Of a DNA stretch of 12,070 nucleotides, positions 1 to 8,786 are shown in pieces (the first letter of the stretch is position 1; each line of letters starts with the position of its first letter). This stretch comes from SURF-55 sp040755195 (GTDB taxonomy: Bacteria; Bacillota; Desulfotomaculia; Desulfotomaculales; Ammonificaceae): contig JBFMBL010000064.1 of NCBI GenBank assembly GCA_040755195.1, positions 1 to 12,070 of the forward strand, given 5' to 3'. The translations under genes and the position numbers were made by a program. The notes below the pieces were generated by a model, which was not told the origin of the DNA, searched no databases, and worked only from the letters and a program-made list of their open reading frames with translations.

Positions 1-2819
1 TGATTAAATCGCGAATTTTGCTTTGTTTTTTGTTTGTTTTGGCATTGGGCGTGCTGCTGCTCCCGGGAGTCGCTGCGGCCGGCGTTTATATCGGTGACGG
101 TTACTATTCAACTATTCAGTCGGCGGTCGATGCGGCATATGACGGCGACACGCTGCTGATTGAGGAAGGGTCCTATGCTGAGGACGTGGTGATAACCGGC
201 AAGAGCATCACCCTCGATGTCTATAACCCGGGCGACGAGGTTACTATCACCGGAGACGGAACCAACGACGCATTGATTTCAATAATTGGTACCCTCACAG
301 GAGCAGTTACCATCAACAATTTGACGCTTGACGGCGCCGGCAGCTACCAGGACGGGGTTAACATCGACCTCGATGCGGCGGGAAGTGTTACCCTTGTAGG
401 GAACACAATTAAAAACTGCTATGCGGGCGTTTACATCGACGACACTTCACTGGTCGGCCTGACGATGAGCAACAACACCTTCGAAGGCAACCGCGTACCC
501 GTGGATCCGCTGATCACCGATCCAGGCACCAACACCCTGAACGGCAGGGTTGACATGTTCGACGCCGGCGGCAATCCCGCGGGCATCACCCAGGCGATTC
601 AGGAAGCGGTAAACAGGGCGGCCGATAACAGCACTTTGAAGGTTTACCCCTGGACCTATAAGGAACAGGTTGTGATCGGAAAACCGCTCTCGCTGATCAG
701 TATGGGTAACCGGGATAACACCATCATCGACTCGACGACGGTTTCCGAAGCACTGCCGGCAAGCGCTTTGCGGGCTGCGGCCCCCGCCGCGCCGGAGAGG
801 GTCAAGCCGCCCGGCGTGGAAAAGACGCAGCGCGAAGCGCCGGCTTTGCCGGACGGCGTGCAGCCGCAGCACCCGCTCCGCGAGCGTCCGCAGCGCGATG
901 AAGGCGACGCGGCGGTGCCGGCGGTGTGGGTCTACGGCTACCCGGTGACGATCCAGGGCTTTGAGATCACCGGCCTCCAGATGTATTACGCCGACGGCTC
1001 CACCATCAAGGACAACCGGTTTACACGGTGTGATTGGGACGGAGCCTACCTTTGGGATACCGACGCGTTGCGGGAATATAACCCCGCAACCGAAAAGTAC
1101 GAAATCGTCCAGCCGGTGGTTATCGAGAACAACATCTTCACCGGCAACGACTGTGACGGTCTTTACCTCGATTATTCGTACGAGGTGGCGGTAAGGAACA
1201 ACGAGTTCAGCGGCAACGGCTGGGAAGGTCTCTACACTTGTGACGCCGACGGCTTGATCTTAACCGGCAACACCTTCACCGGCAACCAGGGCTGCGGCGC
1301 GTACCTGTACGACACCGACAACTGGGAAGACTGGGGCGACCAGCGCGCCGAGGTGACCGGCAATACTTTCACCGGCAACGCCTACGAGGGGTTGATCGTC
1401 GATTACTGCTACTACCTGCCGGTCGAGGACAACACGATCAGCGGCAACCACGTGGACGGTCTCTGGCTGGGCGACGACTCGGAGTACGTTGACGTTACCG
1501 GCAACACGATCACCGGCAACGCCTGGGACGGTATTTACGCCTGGGATATGTATGGATGCCGAATCAAGGGCAATACAGTTCAGGGCAACGGTACCGGCGA
1601 TTTCCCCGAGGGGTACGGTGACGTGTACACCGAGTGGGTTTTCGCGGGCATCGAGGTCTACGAATGCTGGGATAACTACATTGAAGGAAACACCATCGAC
1701 GGCAACAAGGACGCCGGTCTTTACCTGGAGTGGAGCGGTTACAACCGGATCGCCAAGAACCAGATCACGAACAACGGCCACGCGGACAACGCCGAGTTCG
1801 GCAAGGGGTACGGCGGCATCCTGGCCGGGGACAGATACGAGTACGGGGATTATTACTGGGAGTACAACCAGGTCCAGTTCAACAACATCACCGGCAACAC
1901 CCCCTACGGCCTCTACATTACCGGTTACGATGAAGGCTACTGGACTTCGCCTCCTTCCGCCGAGCCGCCGGCGTTCCTCAGCGACAGCGCGGTCGGAAAG
2001 GAAGTGGCCGCCCGGATCGCGGGCTACGGCTACTGGGCGCCTTTCGTCCTGAACTGGTGGGGTGACGCGAGCGGTCCCGCCGACGAGAATCAGGGGTACT
2101 ACGTAAGCGACCGGAAGGGGAACCTTCTCGGTGAGGGCCAGGCGGTAGTGGCGGATCTCTGGTGCTATGACCCGTGGCTTTCAAAGCCTTTCGACGCGGC
2201 GGATCCGGGCCCGGTGCTGGCGCTGCCGGTCACTTCCGGATGGCACCTGCTCTCTACCCCCAATACCCTGGGCCTCAACTCCTGGCAGGACGTCGTAGAT
2301 CTCGGCATTGACCTTAATGCATCTGTTATCCTGCGTTACAACAGCGCGACCAAGGCGTGGGAGAACTGCGTGGAAGGGGCGACCTTCGACCCGCAGGACG
2401 CCTACTTTGTTAAGCTTAACTCGGGCGACCTGCTGCCCCTGGCGATTGAAGGCAACTTCACCTCTCCGCCGACGCGCACGCTGCAGCAGGGCTGGAACCT
2501 GGTAAGCCTGGCGACCGACGAGTGGGGCATGAGCGTCAAGGACGCGCTTGTTTCGGCCGAGCAGACGCCGGACGGCAAGCGCGGTTATACGCAGGTCGTG
2601 AAGCCGCCCTTCCCGGGAATCTGGGACGAAAGCGGCTACTGGAGCTGTACGGTGAATAATGCGGATTGTTATTGGATGTATCCGTTTGAAGGTTACTGGG
2701 CATACATGGAGAACGCGGACGAACTGGCCGGCTTCTCCACCACCGCCCCGCTCTGGCAAGCGGATGAGGATTGGTACTGGTGGTACGACATGGTTTCCAG
2801 GGTCTTAAAGAAGGACTAA
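1..2819 (+). CDS. Secreted right-handed parallel beta-helix repeat protein (start codon cut by one base)
   Basis: An exported surface or extracellular protein of about 939 residues; its ligand or substrate cannot be told from sequence. The window opens with TG followed in frame by codons for I-K-S-R, so the real start is probably an NTG codon beginning one base before position 1. This gives a normal signal peptide (K/R n-region, long Leu/Val core, AAA-G cleavage near residue 27), which the internal TTG at 18 would strip of its charges. Residues about 30-680 are beta-helix coils (PbH1/NosD-like) with repeated N-T-F-T-G-N and G-L-Y-L patterns, opening with an STIQSAVDAA-like cap and closing with NWWGDASGP near residue 685. 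A Pro/Arg/Glu-rich insert occupies about 253-308. The C-terminus has two related segments, GWHLLSTPN (about 746) and GWNLVSLA (about 831), and is rich in Trp and Tyr. No SLH repeats or LPXTG motif are seen. Catalytic activity cannot be assigned. Confidence 0.85.
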   Translation, partial: IKSRILLCFLFVLALGVLLLPGVAAAGVYIGDGYYSTIQSAVDAAYDGDTLLIEEGSYAEDVVITGKSITLDVYNPGDEVTITGDGTNDALISIIGTLTGAVTINNLTLDGAGSYQDGVNIDLDAAGSVTLVGNTIKNCYAGVYIDDTSLVGLTMSNNTFEGNRVPVDPLITDPGTNTLNGRVDMFDAGGNPAGITQAIQEAVNRAADNSTLKVYPWTYKEQVVIGKPLSLISMGNRDNTIIDSTTVSEALPASALRAAAPAAPERVKPPGVEKTQREAPALPDGVQPQHPLRERPQRDEGDAAVPAVWVYGYPVTIQGFEITGLQMYYADGSTIKDNRFTRCDWDGAYLWDTDALREYNPATEKYEIVQPVVIENNIFTGNDCDGLYLDYSYEVAVRNNEFSGNGWEGLYTCDADGLILTGNTFTGNQGCGAYLYDTDNWEDWGDQRAEVTGNTFTGNAYEGLIVDYCYYLPVEDNTISGNHVDGLWLGDDSEYVDVTGNTITGNAWDGIYAWDMYGCRIKGNTVQGNGTGDFPEGYGDVYTEWVFAGIEVYECWDNYIEGNTIDGNKDAGLYLEWSGYNRIAKNQITNNGHADNAEFGKGYGGILAGDRYEYGDYYWEYNQVQFNNITGNTPYGLYITGYDEGYWTSPPSAEPPAFLSDSAVGKEVAARIAGYGYWAPFVLNWWGDASGPADENQGYYVSDRKGNLLGEGQAVVADLWCYDPWLSKPFDAADPGPVLALPVTSGWHLLSTPNTLGLNSWQDVVDLGIDLNASVILRYNSATKAWENCVEGATFDPQDAYFVKLNSGDLLPLAIEGNFTSPPTRTLQQGWNLVSLATDEWGMSVKDALVSAEQTPDGKRGYTQVVKPPFPGIWDESGYWSCTVNNADCYWMYPFEGYWAYMENADELAGFSTTAPLWQADEDWYWWYDMVSRVLKKD

Positions 2820-2828
2820 CGTTTTCGG

Positions 2829-2863
2829 GCGGGGGCGGTCAACCCGCCCCCGCAACCATTTTT
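2829..2863 (+). terminator. GC-rich hairpin between the beta-helix gene and the SLH gene
   Basis: A perfect 10-bp stem (2829-2838 with 2844-2853) with a 5-nt loop TCAAC is followed, after AACCA, by five T residues (2859-2863). It resembles an intrinsic terminator, but the T tract is short and displaced by five bases. Only 23 bases separate it from the next ribosome binding site and no promoter is evident there, so it may act as a partial terminator, attenuator or mRNA 3'-end stabiliser that lowers expression of the downstream SLH genes. Confidence 0.6.
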
Positions 2864-2900
2864 CCGGGGCGGGAGGATTCCAGGCAAGGAGGAAATAGGC

Positions 2901-4517
2901 ATGTTGCGACGGATTGCTTGTGTTTTAATTTTTGTTATGCTTTTCCCGGTTTACGCTCTGGCGGCGGATGATATACCTGCGCTTCCCCATTGTTTTTACG
3001 GTTCTTTAACCGTATTCAACGCCGACGGCACACAGTCGGTGGGAGCACCCGCCGGTACCGAGGTCAGCGCCAGAATAGCCGGTAGTAATGTAACAGAAGA
3101 TACTTTGATAACCACCGAGACAGGTCGGTACGGAGGGGCCGGCGCCACCGACGCCAAGCTCTTGGTCGGAAAGAGAGGCGGGGTGCCGGCGAACGCCGTG
3201 GTGCAGTTTTTCGCCAACGGCGTAAAGACCCTCGAAGAGGGTGTCTTTGTAAGCGGCGCGGTGACGGAGTTGTCCCTTACGGCAAGGGACGTGGAAGGGC
3301 CTGCTTTTGAAAACCTTTCACCGGCAGACGGCAGCAGCATCACCAACAGCAAACCGACAATCGGCGCAACTCCTGTAGACAACCTGGCGGGGCCTGACCT
3401 GTCAACCGTCAGTCTGTCGGTTGACGGTAAAGCTGTAACGCCGCAGATCAACGCGGGACGGGTGGAGTATACGCCTTCAGACGCGTTGGCGCTTGGAAAC
3501 CACACGGTTCAAATTGCGGTTGACGACGTTTTCGGTAACAAAGGTTCAAGAACCTGGAGCTTTACCATTGTGTCCGGCGGCGGCGGGCCCGGTGGCGGCG
3601 GCGGTGGCGGCGGTGCCGATCTCACTCCGCCCACCGTGGATAAGACGGACCCGCCGGACGGGGCGAAAAACGTGCCGGTAAACAAGAAAATCATGATCAA
3701 TTTCAGTGAAAGAATCAAAGAAGGAACGGCTTTCAACGGAATTACCCTGAAGAGCGAGGCCGGAGCAAGCGTTTCCATAACCGGCAAGAAGATCGAAGGC
3801 CAGTCGCTTACGCTGGATCACGATAATCTGGCCAACAGCACTACTTACGCGGTGCACCTTCCGGCGGGCGCGGTGCAGGACCTGGCGGGCAACGCGCTGA
3901 AAGACGCTTATGATTTCAAATTCAGCACGCAGGAGATCAGGCCGGCCCCCGTTGCTTTCAGCGATATAGGAAGCCACTGGGCGAGCGAGTGTATTACGGA
4001 TCTTGCCGGACGGGGCGCCATCGGCGGCTACCCGGACGGAACGTTTAAGCCCGACAAGAAGATTACCCGCCTGGAAGCGGCTTGCATCCTGACAAAGGCG
4101 CTGCAGCTTTCCCCGGGCACAGACAATGATCTGGCCAAGTTCAGCGACCGGGAGACAATCCCCGCCTGGGGTCGCGAGGCGGCGGGCGCGGCGACCAGGG
4201 AAAGACTGATGAACGGTTACCCCCATCCTGACGGAACGCTGACTTTCGAGCCGTTTAAATTAATCAGCCGGGCAGAGGAAGCGGCGTTACTGGCGCGCGT
4301 TATCGAAAGCAAGCTCGGAACACAAACACCGGCACCGCTGACCTTCAGTGACAGCGGTGCGATACCGGAATGGGCCAAGGGGGTGGTCGGCGTGGCTTTT
4401 GGCAAGAAGATTGTTGGCGGCTATCCCGATAACACCTTCCGGCCGCGGAATGATGTTACCCGGGGAGAAGTGGCCTGCATGATCGTTCGGCTGTTGAAGA
4501 GTATAGAGCAGTCTTGA
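2901..4517 (+). CDS. SLH-anchored surface protein with Ig-like domains
   Basis: A 538-residue wall-anchored surface protein with no visible enzymatic domain; a structural or adhesive role is inferred. The ATG is preceded by AAGGAGG (2886-2892) at 8-nt spacing. The signal peptide is residues 1-21 (R3-R4, hydrophobic core, ALA-A cleavage). Residues about 27-133 resemble a beta-sandwich common in bacterial and archaeal surface proteins (PHCFYGSLTV, then APAGTEVSARIAG). About 135-224 is an Ig-like domain. A Gly-rich linker (about 225-240) follows, then an SBig5-like domain (about 242-348, ending in PAGAVQDLAGNAL and FKFST). Three SLH repeats fill about 352-532, with ITRLE, ISRAE and VTRGE in the positions of the conserved TRAE motif. 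SLH repeats typically bind pyruvylated secondary cell-wall polymer. The gene ends 41 bases before the preferred start of the downstream protease and is probably co-transcribed with it. Its C-terminal half is colinear with the C-terminus of that protease. Confidence 0.88.
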   Translation: MLRRIACVLIFVMLFPVYALAADDIPALPHCFYGSLTVFNADGTQSVGAPAGTEVSARIAGSNVTEDTLITTETGRYGGAGATDAKLLVGKRGGVPANAVVQFFANGVKTLEEGVFVSGAVTELSLTARDVEGPAFENLSPADGSSITNSKPTIGATPVDNLAGPDLSTVSLSVDGKAVTPQINAGRVEYTPSDALALGNHTVQIAVDDVFGNKGSRTWSFTIVSGGGGPGGGGGGGGADLTPPTVDKTDPPDGAKNVPVNKKIMINFSERIKEGTAFNGITLKSEAGASVSITGKKIEGQSLTLDHDNLANSTTYAVHLPAGAVQDLAGNALKDAYDFKFSTQEIRPAPVAFSDIGSHWASECITDLAGRGAIGGYPDGTFKPDKKITRLEAACILTKALQLSPGTDNDLAKFSDRETIPAWGREAAGAATRERLMNGYPHPDGTLTFEPFKLISRAEEAALLARVIESKLGTQTPAPLTFSDSGAIPEWAKGVVGVAFGKKIVGGYPDNTFRPRNDVTRGEVACMIVRLLKSIEQS

Positions 4518-4546
4518 GCCGGGTGTTTCGCGCAAGGATAATCGAA

Positions 4547-4551
4547 AAGGA
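4547..4551 (+). promoter_or_regulatory. Ribosome binding site that decides the M6 protease start
   Basis: AAGGA lies 7 nt upstream of the GTG at 4559. The alternative in-frame TTG at 4514 overlaps the stop codon of the previous gene and would place about 15 charged residues before the signal peptide. The GTG gives a standard exported N-terminus starting MNKKLNLAKRR. Confidence 0.6.
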
Positions 4552-4558
4552 TCGGGAA

Positions 4559-7500
4559 GTGAACAAAAAATTGAACTTGGCCAAGAGACGCACTTTAATC
4601 CTTACACTGATACCGCTGTTGACAGCGCTGTTTTTCATTTTCGACGGGGTGGCGCAGGCAATGCCTGCCCATCCCGTCCTGGAACAGCGGCTTAAAAAAG
4701 ACGGCGGATGGGATGCCGTCGTGGATAAGCTGACTCAACTAAGAGAGATTAACGGGATAGACAGGCCGGCAAAGGCCAGGCGGGCGCATTTTCCTAGGGG
4801 GTTGCGGGCGCAGCAGGCCGGCCCGGGGACAGACGGAGCAGGCGTTGCTTCCCAGGCGGTTCCAACGGCGGTCGCCCCGGCGGCGCGGACGCTGGTGGTT
4901 ATGGTAGACTTTTCCGATAAACCCGGCAGTTTCGGCAGGGCGGATTTTCAAAACCTGTTTTTCGGTTCTACGAGCGGCACGGCGCGGGATTATTTCATTG
5001 CGAATTCTTACGGTGCGTTTGATTTACAGGGGGATGTTGCGGGCGGACCGGAAGGCGGGCAACCGGCTGCGGTTTGGCTGCGACTGCCCAGCACTTTGGA
5101 CTATTACGCGGGAGACAGTTACGGCTACGGCGGTTACCCCCAAAACAGTCAAAAGCTTGCCGAAGACGCGGTAGGCCTTCTTAAAGCAAATGATTTCGAT
5201 TGGACGCCTTACAGGGCTTCCGACGGCACGGTTCCTTACCTGGTTATGTTGCACGCCGGGCAGGGGGCGGAGGTAACCGGGCGTTCCGGTGACCTGTGGT
5301 CGCTGTCCTGGAGCCTCAGCAATCCGGTAACCGTCGGGGAAACCACAATAAATAATTTTATCCTGGTCCCGGAACAGGGGGTCGATCCCGGGATACTTAC
5401 CACCATCGGCGTTTTCTGCCACGAGTACGGTCATGCCCTCGGCCTTCCCGATCTTTACGATACAGTCGGCCGTACTGAAGGCGGTGTGGGAAACTGGAGC
5501 CTTATGGCCGCAGGCGGCTGGTTGGGGCCGGATAACGACGGTTCCGTCCCGGCGAGCCTGGACGCCTTTTGCCGGAGTTATTTCGGTTGGAGCGTCCCCG
5601 AAACCCCTGTCACTGGGGGATTGGGAGTCAGCATGATCCCGGTGACGACCGGTTCTTTTGTCTATGCTTTATACCCGGATGGTAACACAGCGGACAGTGA
5701 ATATTTCCTGGTTGAAAACCGCCAGAACACGGGCTATGACACCTATCTGCCCGGAAAAGGACTACTTATCTGGCACGTCGACCACGACATTATGAATCCC
5801 GGCAGTTCTTACTGGCAGAACAACACTGTAAATGTCTCCGGTGTAAACGGCCTCCAGGTCGAGGAGGCCGACAACGAGTGGGAAATGGTTGCCACGGTAG
5901 GGAAAAACCGGGGAGATGCGGGCGATCCGTTTCCGGGAGCGACGGGCAATATCGCCTTCACCCCTTTCTCCGCGCCTGACAGCAACGAGCGGGACGGCAA
6001 CCCCACGGGAATATCATTTTACAACATTGCGGCCGACGGCGACAACATGACGGGGAACATTTCCCTGGGGACGGTGGAGACGGCGCCGGCCCCCGTTTAT
6101 GAGGGTTATGCCGGCCCTGTGGCCGTGGCGGTTTACGGTTCGGGCACTCAATGGTCGTCGGTATCCGCACCGGAGGTGACCCTTTATAACAAGCGGGGCG
6201 ACGATATAACCGCCAGTTATATAGTTGACGGAAGCGTTACCGTGGTGAGCAACGTCTGTCTGACCTTTTATCTTGCGGAGGGCTTAACCGCAGGTGACTA
6301 CCTGCTCCAGGTCTGCGATCCGATCGACGGTCCGCAAGTCGCCAAGTTTACGGTGGCGGTTCCCGAACCTTCGTGTATCGAAAACCCGGGGGTTACCTTG
6401 AGTTCACATGCGGCGGGAGCGGCTCGCGTGACCTATACCATAAACTTTAACACCAGTTTCCAGGGCGGTCTTGAAGCAGGCGAAGAGATCCGGGTGGTTT
6501 TCCCGGGTGAGGTTTATGTTCCCAGTTCCATTGATCCCGTGAACGTGTTGGTAAACGGCGCGCCGTCCCAGTCGGTCAGCGTGTCGGCGAGCGGGGTAAA
6601 AACGGTTATTGTAAGGATAAACAATGACATTCCCGCGGAGAGTCCGGTGGAGGTAAAGTTTTTATCGGGGGCAAAGATTTCAAACCCGACGCGCGCCGGT
6701 TCCTATACCATGCAGCTCAGCACCACGGCGGACACCGTCGTGGCCTCCGCCGCATTTGAAATCATTGCGGCCACATGCACTGCTTTTACACTTACCGGAC
6801 CCACCACTGCAACCGCGGAGCAGGAAGTCTCTTTCAGTGTGACGGCGAAAGACTCATACAACAACGTGGTTACCATATATTCCGGACCGGTTTTGGTGAC
6901 CTCTACGGATTCGCTGGCCGTACTTCCGGAAACGGTTAGCTTTTCGAACGGTACGGCCGTTTTTCCGGTAACCTTTAGGTCTGCCGGCACGCAACAACTT
7001 ACCGTGACGGACAGCGTCCGCACCACGGTCTATAAGACCGCAACCGTAGAGGTAACGGGCGGTTCTCCGCTCGTTACCGGTACCGACCCGGCGGACGGCG
7101 CCACCGGGGTGTCGGTCGGCAAGATCGTTACTGCTACCTTTAACGAAACGGTGGTCTTAGGCGACAACGCGGGCGGAATCGTTTTGAAGCAGGGCGGAAG
7201 CGTGGTGGCGATTACGTACAACGTCAGCGGGAACGTACTGACTATCGACCCGGTAAGCGACCTGGATCCCAGTACCAATTACGCCGTATATGTTCCTGCC
7301 GGCGCGGTGCGGAGCGGCAGTTACCCCCTTGAGAGTGATTATAGCTTCGGTTTTAAAACCGAGATAAAAGCGATTTCAACCGAACCGGCTGATGGGGCAA
7401 CTGGCGTACCGGTCAATATAATCATAACGGTTACCTTCAGTGATACCGTGGGGTCTGGCGATAACTACGGTCAAATTGACCTTAAAGACCAAAGCGGCAC

Positions 7501-8641
7501 CAGTGTGTCGATTAACAAAAGTCTCAGCGGCGTGATGCTTACCATCGACCCGACCGAGAACCTGAAAGACAGCGTAACCTATACTGTTTATATCCCTGCC
7601 GGCGCGGTAAAGGACCAGGCGAACAACGCCCTGGCGAATGATTATATTTTCAGCTTTAAAACACAGGACGCATCGCCGCCTCCCAGCAACAATAGCGGCG
7701 GAGGAGGAGGCGGCGGCGGCGGCGGCGTTAGTGACACTAAACCGCCGGCGGTCGTTAACTCTGTGCCGGTAGAAGGCGCGGCAGGAGTTTCTGTCGATCA
7801 GATCGTTACCGTCAACTTTGACGAGGACGTCAAAAAAGGCGGTGCTTTTGAGAGTATTACGTTGAAGGACGCCAAGGGCAACTCTGTAGGCATAACCAAG
7901 GAACTCAGCGGGAAGACATTGACTTTAAAGCCGGCGGTCGGACTCGGATTTGGCACTAAATACACCGTTCTTATCCCGGCGGGAGCGGTGGAGGACCAGA
8001 AAGGTAACGCCCTTGCCAAAGATTACACACTGTCCTTCACTACGGCGGAGGCACCCCCGAAGCCGGCGCCGGTGCCGGCGCCGGCAAGTTTTAGCGACAT
8101 AGAGGGTCACTGGGCGGCTGATACCATTGCAAGGCTGGCCGACATGAGTGTTATCGGCGGTTTTCCTGACGGAACGTTCGGGCCGGATAAACAAATCACC
8201 CGTGTGGAAATAACGGCCATTCTGGTACGGGCTCTGAACTTGAATCCCAGCAGCGAACAGGCCCTCAATTTCAGCGACAACGCGAGGATACCTTCCTGGG
8301 CGCGCGGCGCGATAGCGGCAGCGGCAAAAGAGGGTCTTGTGAAAGGCTGCCCGCAACCCGGCGGCGGCATTAGCTTTGAGGCGGACCGGCCTGTCAGCCG
8401 GGCCGAGCTTGCGGCCATGTTGGCGCGAGTCCTGGAAAAGAGGCTCGGTACGGTAACCCCGGGAGCTTTGAGTTTCGCCGACACGGACCGGATTTCCGGT
8501 TGGGCGAGAAACGCCGTGGCTGTTGCGTATACCAAGGGTATTATCGGCGGATATTCCGACAATACCTTCCGGCCGGATAACACCGCCACCAGGGCGGAAG
8601 CCGCCTCCATGGTTCTAAGGTTGCTGGATATGCTGAAGTAA
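4559..8641 (+). CDS. SLH-anchored M6-family (immune inhibitor A-like) zinc metalloprotease
   Basis: A predicted secreted, wall-tethered zinc endopeptidase of 1360 residues, counted from the GTG at 4559. The signal peptide ends at VAQA (about 34). The peptidase domain covers about 60-505: LVVMVDFSD near 110, FFGSTSGTARDYFIANSYG near 134-152, the zinc site HEYGHALGLPD at 288-298 (H288, E289, H292 and probably D298), and a Met-turn-like NWSLMAAGG with Met316. This pattern is typical of family M6. It is followed by beta-sandwich domains (about 510-605, 605-738 and 740-835), two SBig5-like domains (about 836-1036), a Gly10 linker (about 1048-1057), a third SBig5-like domain (about 1061-1162), a Pro/Ala linker and three SLH repeats (about 1177-1358, with ITRVE, VSRAE and ATRAE). 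All catalytic residues look intact. Many M6 relatives are freely secreted, so the SLH tail suggests this one is retained on the S-layer. Its natural substrate is unknown; processing of neighbouring surface proteins is possible. Confidence 0.92.
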   Translation: MNKKLNLAKRRTLILTLIPLLTALFFIFDGVAQAMPAHPVLEQRLKKDGGWDAVVDKLTQLREINGIDRPAKARRAHFPRGLRAQQAGPGTDGAGVASQAVPTAVAPAARTLVVMVDFSDKPGSFGRADFQNLFFGSTSGTARDYFIANSYGAFDLQGDVAGGPEGGQPAAVWLRLPSTLDYYAGDSYGYGGYPQNSQKLAEDAVGLLKANDFDWTPYRASDGTVPYLVMLHAGQGAEVTGRSGDLWSLSWSLSNPVTVGETTINNFILVPEQGVDPGILTTIGVFCHEYGHALGLPDLYDTVGRTEGGVGNWSLMAAGGWLGPDNDGSVPASLDAFCRSYFGWSVPETPVTGGLGVSMIPVTTGSFVYALYPDGNTADSEYFLVENRQNTGYDTYLPGKGLLIWHVDHDIMNPGSSYWQNNTVNVSGVNGLQVEEADNEWEMVATVGKNRGDAGDPFPGATGNIAFTPFSAPDSNERDGNPTGISFYNIAADGDNMTGNISLGTVETAPAPVYEGYAGPVAVAVYGSGTQWSSVSAPEVTLYNKRGDDITASYIVDGSVTVVSNVCLTFYLAEGLTAGDYLLQVCDPIDGPQVAKFTVAVPEPSCIENPGVTLSSHAAGAARVTYTINFNTSFQGGLEAGEEIRVVFPGEVYVPSSIDPVNVLVNGAPSQSVSVSASGVKTVIVRINNDIPAESPVEVKFLSGAKISNPTRAGSYTMQLSTTADTVVASAAFEIIAATCTAFTLTGPTTATAEQEVSFSVTAKDSYNNVVTIYSGPVLVTSTDSLAVLPETVSFSNGTAVFPVTFRSAGTQQLTVTDSVRTTVYKTATVEVTGGSPLVTGTDPADGATGVSVGKIVTATFNETVVLGDNAGGIVLKQGGSVVAITYNVSGNVLTIDPVSDLDPSTNYAVYVPAGAVRSGSYPLESDYSFGFKTEIKAISTEPADGATGVPVNIIITVTFSDTVGSGDNYGQIDLKDQSGTSVSINKSLSGVMLTIDPTENLKDSVTYTVYIPAGAVKDQANNALANDYIFSFKTQDASPPPSNNSGGGGGGGGGGVSDTKPPAVVNSVPVEGAAGVSVDQIVTVNFDEDVKKGGAFESITLKDAKGNSVGITKELSGKTLTLKPAVGLGFGTKYTVLIPAGAVEDQKGNALAKDYTLSFTTAEAPPKPAPVPAPASFSDIEGHWAADTIARLADMSVIGGFPDGTFGPDKQITRVEITAILVRALNLNPSSEQALNFSDNARIPSWARGAIAAAAKEGLVKGCPQPGGGISFEADRPVSRAELAAMLARVLEKRLGTVTPGALSFADTDRISGWARNAVAVAYTKGIIGGYSDNTFRPDNTATRAEAASMVLRLLDMLK

Positions 8642-8673
8642 CACTGGGTTAGATGTAACGGAATATGTAATAG

Positions 8674-8704
8674 GGCTTCCCCCGTTCGGGAAGCCTTTTC
8701 TATT
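8674..8704 (+). terminator. Intrinsic terminator of the surface-protein operon
   Basis: An 8-bp stem GGCTTCCC (8674-8681) pairs with GGGAAGCC (8688-8695) across a 6-nt loop and is followed directly by TTTTCTATT. It lies 32 bases after the protease stop codon and separates that operon from the RNA gene downstream. Confidence 0.85.
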
Positions 8705-8751
8705 ATATAGCCGGGGTGGAAACGGGTTCGGACCAAAAGCGGCGTTTACCC

Positions 8752-8780
8752 TTGTAGAATTTTTAAGGTTGTGGTAATAT
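8752..8780 (+). promoter_or_regulatory. Sigma-A-type promoter for the 6S RNA candidate
   Basis: The -35 box TTGTAG (8752-8757) and the -10 box TAATAT (8775-8780) are separated by exactly 17 bp. Initiation about 7 bases downstream, near 8787, would start the transcript just before the 5' strand of the long closing stem of the RNA. Confidence 0.65.
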
Positions 8781-8786
8781 AGGAAA

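Noticed and set aside
18..20. TTG at 18 as the start of the beta-helix protein
   Set aside because: It would remove the Lys/Arg n-region of the signal peptide. The frame continues upstream to an NTG codon that begins one base before the window.
1..2819. Copper-maturation (NosD) function for the beta-helix protein
   Set aside because: The resemblance is to the general coil repeat only. There is no nos gene context and no specific metal-binding motif.
3546..4226. Minus-strand open frames opposite the SLH proteins and the beta-helix protein (also 1260-1781, 2181-2759 and 8107-8736)
   Set aside because: They are all opposite well-supported surface-protein genes, lack domain signatures and contain low-complexity mirror sequence.
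4514..4516. TTG at 4514 as the start of the M6 protease
   Set aside because: It overlaps the previous stop codon and adds a charged extension before the signal peptide. The GTG at 4559 has a better-placed ribosome binding site.
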